A DNA stretch of 64,000 bases, from NCBI GenBank assembly GCA_002633005.1, contig NMRA01000068.1, positions 18,526-82,525 on the forward strand, written 5' to 3'. The stretch is from Phoronis australis (lineage: Eukaryota > Phoronida > Phoronidae). This document shows, in pieces, positions 11,601 to 22,716 of the stretch. The position numbers and the translations under genes were made by a program. Position 1 is the first letter of the stretch. Each line of letters opens with the position of its first letter. The notes under the pieces are model-generated. The model saw only the letters and a program-made list of their open reading frames with translations. It did no database searches and was not told where the DNA came from.

Positions 11601-13060
11601 TCCACTGTACGGTCCTTGACAACATAATGCAACTGTCCCCTTCAGCTTGCTAATACAATAAAACATTTACAAATAATTCATGGGTACAATTGGGAAACAC
11701 TTGTTTAGAGTGACAGCCCATGGCCTACCAAGGATACACTCATCAATTCGCTCTCCTTTTCACTTAGTAGATTTTACAAAGAATTCACTTAAACAACTCA
11801 AAACTTCTGTAAATGAACTCCAGGCAGAACACAGAACATAATGCACGAGTTAAAGTTTTAAATGTGCCAAACAGTATTTTTAAATGTGACCCGAGGGGAT
11901 CAGGAAATTTCAAGGCAATAATACGAGGAACAAAGCAAATTTTTACTATGTTCATTTATTATTTGGCGGAATTCTGGGAATTCCGACAAGTATGTTGGTC
12001 TGACAGCAAGTTTTTTCTGTTTGTTCGCTCTCAACAGGTCGCAATTTTCGTCAGATTCACACGAAATTTGCACACAACGTGTAGATCAGAATGTCCTGGA
12101 AGCCTATTCTTCTTGGTCATGATCGGATTCAAAATGGCGGACATGGTGGCCATTTTGTTTCCGGTTTCAGATTCAAATGCTCATAGTGGCCGCATTTTTT
12201 GACGCACAAGGCTGAAAGTTGGCAATTTAGATAGAGTTTTGGACGGGCTATCAGAAGATATTTTTCATTTTTCGCTATGTCTTCTTTTTGAATTATTCGA
12301 GATTTTCTGATAGCCCTGTTCCTTTATTGACAGCTCTTGCTGCACTGATGTTGGTTTAGCTTCTGTTGAACAAGACCATGAAGACATTGCTCATAGAGGC
12401 AGCATTTTTTGACGTGCAGGGCTGAAAATTGGTACGATTATTATAGCACACAAGCACTACAACTGCGCTGTAAATCTTTAACTTCCGGTCTTGGTGGCGG
12501 AAATATCAGCAATGGCGCACGCGCACCTCGATAACTAGCCGAAAATGTTTTCTCCTGTAGAGGGCACATTGGCGAACCAATCATTTTCAAACTGGTCACG
12601 TGTTTCTTGCTTTTGATCAGCTTTTATAAAATTTTGTTGAACCGCAAGTCACTTTCGAGATGGCGGCTCTGGCGAATTTTCACCCATTTTCGATCGTTCT
12701 GCAGTCACATTTTGAACGGGAAGAGCAAATGACGTAAATTTTTGCATGTGGATTCCTTGAGGTATGCTCTTTCAAAAGTTGCGTGATAACGTTTTTGTCA
12801 GACTTACTGCTTTCGAGTTATTTGACTTGGAATTTCAAAAAACGCAAAATTCCAATTTTTCCAAAAATTCAAGGAATGTTGCAAAACTGCCAGGTTATAT
12901 AGTTTTGAACGGACTTTCAGAAGATATTTTTAATTTGTCACTAGGACGTCTACTTTTTGAATGATTCAAGAGTTTCTGAAAACGCTGTTCAGTTGTTGAC
13001 CAATTTTGCTGTTCGCCAAGTGTCCCTCAAGACTGTATGTAGCCTATAAACTGATTTCTC
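8690..13060. other. Intergenic stretch without recognised genes
   Basis: Only short, unrelated ORFs occur. A degenerate member of the CCACTAG-motif repeat family lies at 10380-10770, with a CTCF-like CCACTAGATGGCGC at 10435-10448. Two related segments near 12230-12310 and 12895-12985 share TTTCAGAAGATATTTTT-type text. A hairpin with AAAATGGCGGAC and GGCCATTTTG arms is at 12131-12159. I see no exon. Confidence 0.5.
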
Positions 13061-13079
13061 ACATCTTTTCTAATCACAT

Positions 13080-14125
13080 GAGTGTTATAGTGTTGCTCAT
13101 AATCGCCACCTTCATCATCACAATCATCATCGTCGTTAATTTCGCCTAGTGTCGCTCATGATTGTAGGTAACACTGAACAGTCAGGTCGCGGCCACGGGT
13201 TTTCTAGTGCCTACAATTCATATATGTCAGGTTTGGCTCATTGTTCGAGGAATTTGTTGAAAACAGAAGCCAGGAAACTGATTTACGTGACTGTGTTTTT
13301 GAATGAGAAATGCCAGGTTTTTACCTACTTTTGATGCAAACCGGTGACTGTCATTTGTTATCAAGCTCTGTCGTCTGCCGTCCGAGAAACCCGGTGCGTG
13401 AACAAGACTGCAGCCTATTTCTTAGTGCTTTCTTCGCTACTCACATGAATGTTATCGTGTTGTTCATAATCACCACTTTCATCATCATGGTCGTCGTTGT
13501 CCTCCCCATCGTCATCTTTTGCATTAATTTCTCCAAGTGTCGCTCCTCCTAAGCGCTCTTGCACTGTTGTCACTTTACCGGCTACTGAACAAGACTGCAG
13601 CCTATTTCTTAACTGATTTCTTCGCCAGTCCCAGAAATGTTATCGTGTTGCTCATAATTGCCGCCTTCATCGTCATTATCGTCGTCATCCTCCCCATCGT
13701 CGTCTTTTCGATTAATTTCGCCAAGTGTCGCTCCTACGAGTGCTCTCGCACTGTTGTCACTTTATCGGCTATTGAACAAGACTGCAGCCTATTTCTGACT
13801 GATTTCTTCGCTAGTCACATGAATGTTGATGTGCTGTTCATAATTACCACCTTCATCGTCATGATCGTCGTCGTCCTCCCCATCGTCGTCTCTTCCATTA
13901 ATTTCGCCAAGTGTCTCTCCTCCGAGCACTCTCGCACTGTTGTCACTAAATTACCGGCTATTGAACAAGACTGCAGCCTATTTCTTACTGATTTCTTCGC
14001 TAGTCCCATGAATGTTAAAGTGTTGTTCATAATTGCCGTCTTCATCGTCATGATCTTCGTCATCCTCCCCACCGTCGTCTTTTCGATTAATTTCACCAAG
14101 TGTAGCTCCAGTTCGAGTGCTCTCG
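13080..14125. repeat. 187-bp tandem satellite with open, hydrophobic reading frames
   Basis: Units starting GAACAAGACTGCAGCCTATT begin at 13400, 13587, 13774 and 13963 (spacing 187, 187, 189), preceded by a degenerate piece from 13080. One frame is open for 213 codons (13537-14178) and reads as repeated hydrophobic segments (FIVMIVVVLPIVV) with a Cys after each (INFAKC). The spacing is not a multiple of three in two of three steps and the opposite strand is also open at 13815-14141, so the ORF is probably a by-product of composition. A multi-membrane-segment protein cannot be fully excluded. Confidence 0.8.
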
Positions 14126-16172
14126 TTTCAGATTTCATCAACCTTATTGGTCATCATTATCACACCATCTGGGGGTAAGTATGTAAAACTTTGTAAAAAC
14201 ATGTGAAAATGTTTTAGATTTCTTAAAAAGTGACATTTGAAAGAACATATTTATCCAGTAACAGATCAGAAAAAACAAAAAGGTCTGTTCGGTTTGCATA
14301 AACGTTGTTCGCTGGATAGCAACAATCTCATTTACTATACCATGTCACGTTGCTATTGTTCAACAACGCTTTTGACGTCACGCAATAATGAAATGTATCC
14401 AAAAACAGAGCTTTTAGTTTCATGTAACTCAGCTTTGATTTTCACATCAAGTAACATAACCAACGAATCTCACAATCCTTGTGAAGGTTATGCACAACAT
14501 TACTGATAAGTCTGTGTATTTAACCAAATATCTATGATTTTAACTTGGTAAAAGTATATATTTTCTGATAGTAGAAAGTCTGCAGAATTTGACTTTTTAC
14601 CAATCTGGCATTGATTAGGCCACATGATCATGTCTTCTTAGTAAAATTTAGCAAAAATCTAAGGTACGTTGATAGCAAAACAACGCTTTCAAAAACATGA
14701 TCAAATTTTATGATGCAAATGTCCAAGGCGAGTTTTGTAATACATCATTTCGTTTTTGCCTTGTTCATAAGATATCGTGTTTCAACGTTATCCAAATTTG
14801 TCCATTTCGCTAGGGTGCTGCATAACATTAAAGTGTAACTTGCACGTTAATTCCTTATCTAAGTGATTGCTTGGTCAAATTAGTTAGAAACACAACTTAT
14901 GGCCATGATGTGAATATGAAGTAGGTTGAAACCGCAAAATGTGCTTTAAAGGCCCTTTCATATTGACTTAACTTCGGCCTGAGCACGACGTAAACAGCGC
15001 AGTTAACTGGACCGTTCATACTGGCTTCGGTAGTTAATGAACATCGAAGTAAGCAGTTGGTGCCGCTGTCGTCATTGAAGTTATCGCAAGGTAGTGTTGC
15101 ACACTAAGAGTTTTTTCAATGTTTTAAGAATGATTCCATATAAAAACCATATGAAAATAAAAAATCACTATATACTCAAAAATTCATACAGAACTAATAC
15201 TTTGTGCATGTGTTGGGATGCTGGCCCAAATTACACTGCCGCAATATTTGCACCCAATGACCTTTGGTTACCGAGATATGACCTATTTGGCTATAAAGTC
15301 ATATTTTGCATTTTTTATGTCAGTAAAACTGCATTTTTTGAACGGCAAAAAATCAGACTTGGAAAACTGGTGACAAAGTTTGACATTGATGGTCATAAAG
15401 ACTCATGTAAGGTTAGTAAGAAAATGAAATTTGCAACTCATAGGTACAATTAAATTTCCAGCAGGGGAGAAAACTCCGAGTCCACTTTTCAGACCAGTCA
15501 CAAGTGGCAAGATGTTGCTTAACCTGCCTGCTATATCGGAATATATTCGAAGTTGAAATTCTCTTTGTAGACACTTCTAAGGTTGAACGTTGATAATTGC
15601 TTTTAAAAAAACTTGTCTCTTATATATTTAGTTTTAAACGTGGCCTTCGAATTTGGGCATTTTTGTGATGGGGCCTCATTCTGACTGACAAGAGAGTTGA
15701 GGCTACTCTTTTAGTTTAGAGATATCTCCTAAAATATCTGATCTAATATCAACAATGCAATATCACAAAAAATTAAATTTCACTTTTGAGACCTCAATTT
15801 TCTAAAACACCCCATTCTTTGTTTAACTTTACCAATAGCACTTTAGGGTTCGAGATTACATGCACTTCCTGTCACTGCAAAGAATGTGGAGGAATTTCCT
15901 TCTTGTACATTTGGTCAATTTTCGTTACATACGTGTGATCGCGGAGGAAATGTGGCCTTCATTAGGTGTGTTAAAGACGTCAGAAGTCATCTGAGGTCGT
16001 GCAAAGTGTCACAGAAGTTTGAAACTATATCGGAATTACAGCTGATTCTTGCCAGAGCGGCAGAGCTGGAGATAGGAGGTTGGACTGGCAAACCAATGGA
16101 AATGCGCCGTTATGGCGTTATATATTTTATACATCAACATGAGTTTGGACTTGGTTTTAGACAAAAAACTGA

Positions 16173-17086
16173 CGTGCTGTTGTCACGAACACAAAGAATT
16201 TTGTCAGAGATATAAACCAGGAACAAGCAAAACAGGATCTGATGTCATCTCTCACCCCACACCAAGTTTTGGTTGTAATGGATTTTGCAATGAAGTTCAT
16301 ACCCATCAGTTTCCGTGAAGCACAGTCCGATTGGTTTGGTAAAAAGGATGTCATGGCACGTGGCGGCTTGTATCACAAAGAAAGGTGAAAGCCATCAGGT
16401 AAAAATAAATCCTCAATTAGTATTCAAGGTGTTACAAAGTAATTCTCATATGTGCTCAATATTAAACAGAAAGCCAGTGAAGAACAATGTTGTTGTCTTT
16501 ACCTCTTTTTAGTATATTGATTTACTGTAACAGTATAAGATACAGGGAGTGTGCACTTAATATCTAGTCTTTTTTCTGCCATTTCCCAACAAAAGCTTGG
16601 CAGTGATGCATTATTTTTCTCTTAGTAGATTTTGCACACAAGAATTCATTTTAACTGAAGCCATTTTGTACTTATGGATGATTTTCATATCTTTGTGAAG
16701 GGGAAATTTCCCCCTCCCTAGAAAGAGGAAGGAGATACTGATATAATAACCGTGTTGAGACGAACCATGTTTGAAGTTGAGTGGTGTGATTGCGGTTTAG
16801 GTGGTAATAAGATATAATAAGGTAGTTCTTTAAACTAGTTGACCTATTTGAGTTACATAATTATTTTATTTCAGGTACATACTTACATCCATACTCTAGA
16901 TGCCTGCAAGCAAGACTTTTTCATTGTTTGCTGTTTAACGCTAGATGTGCTAAGGCAGGTGAAAGCTAGGGATCCACAAATAACGGAAGCTTTCCTACAC
17001 TCCGACAATGCCAATTGTTACCATTCAGCCGCCCTTCTGATTCATTTGTTCTACATATCTGGTAACACCGGCATCTCCATTCTGCG
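16173..17086 (+). pseudogene. Transposase-like gene fragment, frameshifted and cut by the gap
   Basis: Exon one (about 16173-16398) encodes INQEQAKQDLMSSLTPHQVL, then VVMDFAMKFIPISFREAQSD and WFGKK. After one extra A in the A5 run at 16341-16345 the sense frame continues as RMSWHVAACITKKGESHQ up to donor GTAAAA. Exon two (acceptor TTTCAG ending 16874) encodes VHTYIHTLDACKQDFF and then LHSDNANCYHSAALLIH before running into Ns at 17087. The (M)DFAMKF...FRE.Q.DWFGK and SDNA.CYH signatures resemble a group of transposase-like, RNase-H-fold proteins widespread in invertebrate genomes (recognition from memory, no named family assigned). The joined exons are in phase only after correcting the frameshift, so the copy is inactive unless the extra A is a sequencing error. 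It lies inside the 5-kb TTAA element. The real start of exon one is uncertain because a stop precedes 16173. Confidence 0.65.
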
Positions 17087-17771
17087 NNNNNNNNNNNNNN
17101 NNNNNNNNNNNNNNNNNNNNNNNNNNNNNNNNNNNNNNNNNNNNNNNNNNNNNNNNNNNNNNNNNNNNNNNNNNNNNNNNNNNNNNNNNNNNNNNNNNNN
17201 NNNNNNNNNNNNNNNNNNNNNNNNNNNNNNNNNNNNNNNNNNNNNNNNNNNNNNNNNNNNNNNNNNNNNNNNNNNNNNNNNNNNNNNNNNNNNNNNNNNN
17301 NNNNNNNNNNNNNNNNNNNNNNNNNNNNNNNNNNNNNNNNNNNNNNNNNNNNNNNNNNNNNNNNNNNNNNNNNNNNNNNNNNNNNNNNNNNNNNNNNNNN
17401 NNNNNNNNNNNNNNNNNNNNNNNNNNNNNNNNNNNNNNNNNNNNNNNNNNNNNNNNNNNNNNNNNNNNNNNNNNNNNNNNNNNNNNNNNNNNNNNNNNNN
17501 NNNNNNNNNNNNNNNNNNNNNNNNNNNNNNNNNNNNNNNNNNNNNNNNNNNNNNNNNNNNNNNNNNNNNNNNNNNNNNNNNNNNNNNNNNNNNNNNNNNN
17601 NNNNNNNNNNNNNNNNNNNNNNNNNNNNNNNNNNNNNNNNNNNNNNNNNNNNNNNNNNNNNNNNNNNNNNNNNNNNNNNNNNNNNNNNNNNNNNNNNNNN
17701 NNNNNNNNNNNNNNNNNNNNNNNNNNNNNNNNNNNNNNNNNNNNNNNNNNNNNNNNNNNNNNNNNNNNNNN
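17087..17771. other. Assembly gap (685 N)
   Basis: A run of N only. The long frames translated as X across it are not genes. The gap probably hides the C-terminal part of the transposase-like gene. Confidence 0.99.
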
Positions 17772-19951
17772 AGTCATGAATGAGTTATCATCATAAACTG
17801 TAGGAAATTATGAACATGTTTTAGTTGTTGTCTATTCTTACGATATTGTTGTGGTCATCATTATCGTAGCTAGGGGACTGGGGTCCACCCTGGGCGAAAT
17901 TGGAAAAAAATGGAATATGACGCGAATTAGGGGCTTCCATGGGGGAGAGATTTGAGTGGTGGCCGTTTGGGGAAAATAATCCAAGCCACTGATGGTCAAC
18001 ATTGAAATCTTCTGTCACTTTTTATTAGCGTTTTTTGTTTTATGTTCAGTTTGAGACTTGTAAAGCATACTTTTTACATGATTGATTCTCTTGAAACTAC
18101 TGAGATTTTTAAAGGAGTGATTATCTAGTTTTGAGAAACGTCTGTCTTAGACATGTGTACTGAGCAAAATAAAAAGACTTTGTGTTTCAGTAGCTCTTGT
18201 TTTCTTCAAACAAAATGCAGCTTTTTGAAGTGTTGTGTAGAAATGCATCATACACTAAACCTAGCATACCTTCAAGAAACTGTGGTTTTGAGTCCGTCGC
18301 ATGAACGAAATTTACATATTGTGAAACTTTTAGCTGGTAAGTCGCAACAACACCCAATTGCTTAAATACTGGTTTGGAAAGCCGGTATCTTAGATATCAC
18401 TGAAAGTATTATGTTTTCAATCGTAAATATCCGTACCTGTTATTTTTCTGAAATTGCAAATTCCACTGGCGCGCTGCCACCATGCTCGGTCGCTTTTGTG
18501 TAGTACAAGAAGCATTGCATGACACTTTGTATGTCCAATAACACGACACTTCTGCTCGTATCCACCGTCCTCTTTTCACGTGTGATTTCGAAGATCTTGA
18601 TTAGTTTTAGTATGAACTTTGCTAATAGTTTTATAGGACTTTTTCATGCGCATATTCAGGGATTTGTCCAGGAGGTCTGAAAATGGTCCAGCATGCACTG
18701 CAGGCAGTGCGTGGGATTCTTAGTCAGTTACGGTGTTTGAAAACTGGCCAAGCAATGGGTAATGGGCACCCTTAATAAGATTAAAACATGCTTCTCTGAA
18801 GTATGAGATGGTGATGGGGTTGTATTATTAACTCATAAGTTCATTAAAATTGACTTTTTTGTTTTCTGTAATCCTATAACAAATTTTTATTTTTGCACCA
18901 GCAAAATTGAAAATCCGCGAAGAAAAAATCTCTCATACAGCTTCCCATGATCTCCTTCGTCACTAATGTAGCAAAACGAATGATATTTGTTCTATTTGGC
19001 ATCTTGGTCGATAGATAATTGCACAATTGAGTAGCGCCTCCTAGAGTCTTTTACTCAAACTGACAGTCACAGATTGGCAGAAAAGTGTGTTAAGTGAGTT
19101 ATGTAAAAAACTGACAGCACAAAAACTATGAAAGAGACAAGATTTTTTATTCTTGCGTTGGACTGAACAAAGACAGCAGTAACAGATGGAAGTTAGCTCA
19201 TGTTCCAAAAGAATCCGATATAGATTTGGGAGAGTGATAAAAATGCGTAAAAATGGCCTTAATTATAAGCAGTGAAAATGACATTTTTGTAGGCTAAAAT
19301 GGGAGGACATAAAAAATTAAAAAATCCATCCGAACTAGTTTTTCATGTACGTTATTCTTTCTTCTTTCTGCTATATAGTTATTTTTTTCTATAGCGTGAA
19401 GCGATGATGTGTTGTTGCTGACAAAAAGTCACCTACTTCCAAGTACTATTATTTGCTATTTTTCGGAAAAAGTACAAAGTGGTCGCAAAAAGGGTTTAAG
19501 AAAACTCGGAAACTCTTAAAAATTTAGGCTCAGGTTTCTTTTGACAAGGCCAGCTGACATGCTAAGTTTCAAAAAAATTGGTGATTTTGCATATATAGCC
19601 CACCATCTGGTTTTTATATGGAATTGCTCTTAATTTGGAAACATTTACATGTGCTAAGTGACATTAAACTTATTTTTAAACTCACCAGATTGGTTATTAT
19701 TAGAGCAACACATAAGCAGCTATTAGTGACAGCTCTACCTTGTAAGTGTTGACGATAACAGTGGCACCTGGCAATAACTTCGATTCGACCGAAGTTAAGC
19801 GTTCATACTGCACCACAACGTCGATGCTGTGCTATTAAATCCACCTGTTAACTGCGATGTTAACTGCGATCCAGGAATGGAGTTAAGCGTTCATACTGAC
19901 CGCAACTCCCCAAACCATCGACACGTCGACGTTAGTATGAAAGGCCCTTAT

Positions 19952-22560
19952 GATGGAGTTTTGTGGCGAAAATGATCTGTCGCAAACCATTGAACTGTAT
20001 CCAGTAAGAATTGTGACACGGTGCTAGGAATAACACTGCATGGTGCAGGCTATCAGAGCCTGCAAAGTACATCATTACTGCTAAGGTCACCAGAAGGTTT
20101 TGTTTTCACATTTACAAGTTGTCAATGAATGCAACTGCACGATGTTTAGCATAGATTATGTTAAAATAGCATAGCTGTTTAGTACCTGGTATACATTGGC
20201 TATGAGCATTCTTTAAAAGCAAAAGTTGTTGATCATGTGAACCTGAGAGGGCTTCTTGATGAAAAATGTTTACATGATCACAGCTAACTGAAACTGACAC
20301 TGAAACTATCATCTACGTTATCACAAAAATATGTACACACCTTGTAAGACCAGGTAAAAAATACACATGCTTATCGTTTTGGCTCAACTTGAAATCAGCC
20401 CAAGGGGCCCCTTTCGATCATTTGTCATTGCAGGAAGTCTTGTCACAGACCCTTCAGATGAAGTTTGACAAATTACCGCACTCAGTCCACACATTAAGAC
20501 CCAGCCTCATCCCCCAAGCTTCAAGATGGCACTGACAGGTTTAGCCACTTGGGACTTGGTTATGGGAAACAAAATGTGTCACAATTTTGACACATTTTTA
20601 CAGAAATCGCCAAATATCACCAGTACTATAATTTTGAAATTTTCTGCAGTTTTATATAATATGAAAACTAACGGTATATTGCAGCAATTTAGGTCTAAAT
20701 TATTGCAATAATGATGCATTTTGATTCGAAAACAGATTAATTAGTACACTATTAATAAAAAGAATTGAAAATAATTAAAATTTACCTTTGTTCTAATGAA
20801 GTCAAGACAGCGGCCAATCATTGAGCAGAAGCCCAACCAAGCCTCAAATGCCTACACCGATAAGCGCCATTTTGAGGCTTGGGGATGAGGCAGCACATAG
20901 GCCATCATATACAAAAATTCGGATGCACAAAATGGACAAACTGTGCATTCCAATGTAGAAACTAAATAACTTGGAGCCGTTCTTGCCGTGGCATTCAAAT
21001 TACTGACATCACAATTCCTATAACATAAGTGGCTTCTGAATGCAATTACATTATTGTTACTTGAATGCATATTACCAAGTCACAAAGTCATCCATTGAAT
21101 TTCATTTATTTTTCAAAAGCATCCATCTTTCAACACCATTTTAAGAATGCTGTTTACTAAAGATTGTTCAAAAGTTTCAGACAGGCATGGTGGGGTCATG
21201 GAGGGGTCATTTCAATGACATGTTTTTCCCATATAGGCATAGTGTAGGAAAATGCAGTCAAGCTCACAATGTCACAGAGCAATGCCTGGAATGTAATGAT
21301 TGGCAAACAATGCTACGAACAAACAACAAAAAAACCACAAGAGAGTAAGCTCAAAGTCGACATCTCGCACTTTCAATAAGTAATTCTGCATTATGCTGAC
21401 ATTTTATTTTTACCAGGACCAATATAGTAATGACATCTCATTTTGTATACACCAGCGAGTCCAAAGTTAAATGATTCACTAATATATGTTATATAAGGAA
21501 ATGGTATAAGACTTGAATCCTTATTTGATGAAATGAAGTTTTGCCAACTACATGTCGTGAAACATTCTTGCTTGCTTATTTGGTTGTTTCTACGCATTTC
21601 CAATTCGATTATGATAGCATTCAATTTGAAGTCCATTGTTTTTGGTGAAAATCGAACTCATGATAGCACTATGACAGCTGCCCTTCCATTTTTTAATCGG
21701 AGTCATAGCTTCGCCAACCTTTGAAAAACTCTTCTGAAATTCAGTCCATCGATAGATCACGCCAAGAGCTATGAGAAATCTGCCATCTGTTTCACCATTA
21801 CGTCTTACTGTTCTCAAGTTCATTGAGATATTCTGAGCCCGGGGTCTAAACTTAGACCTCAAAATTCAACAATCGATTAACTGAATGACATGCATCAACT
21901 TCACTAATTTGTTTTGACTTGGGTCCGAGTAACTCTAATGACTTCTGATTTGTATACCATACACAGTACATGCCTAAGTTTGTCGGTTTCACCATCTTCA
22001 TCACCAACACCATCACCAACGCCATCATCACCACCACCACCACCACCATCACCACCATCATTATCAAAATCATCATTGAACGTTTCACTCAATATCCACA
22101 GTAGTGGTTTGCTCATTCAGCCAATATTGTACCAGACATATGTCTATCAAAATAACGAAAAAATGAAAACAAAAAGCGATTCAAAATCAGAAGCTTCCAC
22201 TGTCCAAAGTAGATGAGCTGAATACAGCAAAACAGCGTTATGACTAATGTAGTCTACGTTGACATTGCTGTTGGTTTGCAGTTGATGTTGAGTGTTGTAC
22301 ATAATCATCATCGTTAGCAGAGGCCTCTCCATCATTATCATCACGTTCTTGCCAGCGACTTCGTAGTCACTGGCAGAGTTGCCATGTAAATGTCATTGTG
22401 TTGCTTGTGGCAAGGGAAGCCATTGTTGTTTGCAGCGTAAGTGTCCAATGATTTGAAATTGATGGATAGTAAACGGTGTCCAATGTACCTGACTGCTGTC
22501 CCCTTCCTGAATTTGATATTTGACCTAGTGCATTGCTTGTCTATTTCCCATTTACAACAC
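19952..22560. other. Spacer upstream of copy B, no recognised gene
   Basis: I searched here for the signal-peptide exon of copy B and found no hydrophobic ATG exon ending in phase 1. A (CAC/CAT)n microsatellite lies at 22003-22070. A good donor GTAAGT at 22437 follows an ATG frame (MSLCCLWQGKP), but it ends in phase 2 and does not fit exon 1 of copy B. Confidence 0.5.
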
Positions 22561-22563
22561 TAG

Positions 22564-22716
22564 ATGCGATGGAATACTGCAAAACGAATGCGGACTGCAA
22601 AAAGCTAGGTGAACTTCAATGTATCAAGAGTGCATGTGAGTGGGGCTTCTGTGGCTGTGAAAGAGGCAAAGTATCACGCTACCTGGGCTCAGAGAAACTC
22701 TTTCAGTGTGTTAAAT
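22564..22716 (+). CDS. Copy B exon 1: 7-Cys module
   Basis: Acceptor ACACTAG ends at 22563 and donor GTAAGT starts at 22717. The exon is 153 nt, phase 1-1. It contains MEYCKTNADC, EWGFCGCERG and GSEKLFQCV. Confidence 0.87.

Larger units (their letters stand above)
14950..19947. mobile_element. 5.0-kb TIR transposon with TTAA-like target site
   Basis: The left end AGGCCCTTTCATATTGAC and the inverted right end GGGCCTTTCATACTAAC face each other, and similarity continues inward in patches for over 150 bp (for example GGTGCCGCTGTCGTCA against GGTGCCACTGTTATCGTCA). Flanks are TTAA (14946-14949) and TTAT (19948-19951), suggesting a TTAA duplication as in piggyBac or Kolobok elements (family knowledge). 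It contains a decayed transposase-like gene (16173-17086) and the assembly gap. Outside those, I see no other coding segment in it. Confidence 0.7.

Noticed and set aside
12640-12680. YY1-type promoter motif GAGATGGCGGC
   Set aside because: A single short match in a repeat-like context, with no exon next to it.
16839-17783. 314-codon + frame and 250-codon - frame across 17025-17783
   Set aside because: Most of both is N. Only the first part of the + frame (from 16875) is a real exon-like segment.
21852-22216. Met/Val-rich and Ser/Pro-rich frames on both strands
   Set aside because: They are translations of the CAC/CAT microsatellite at 22003-22070.
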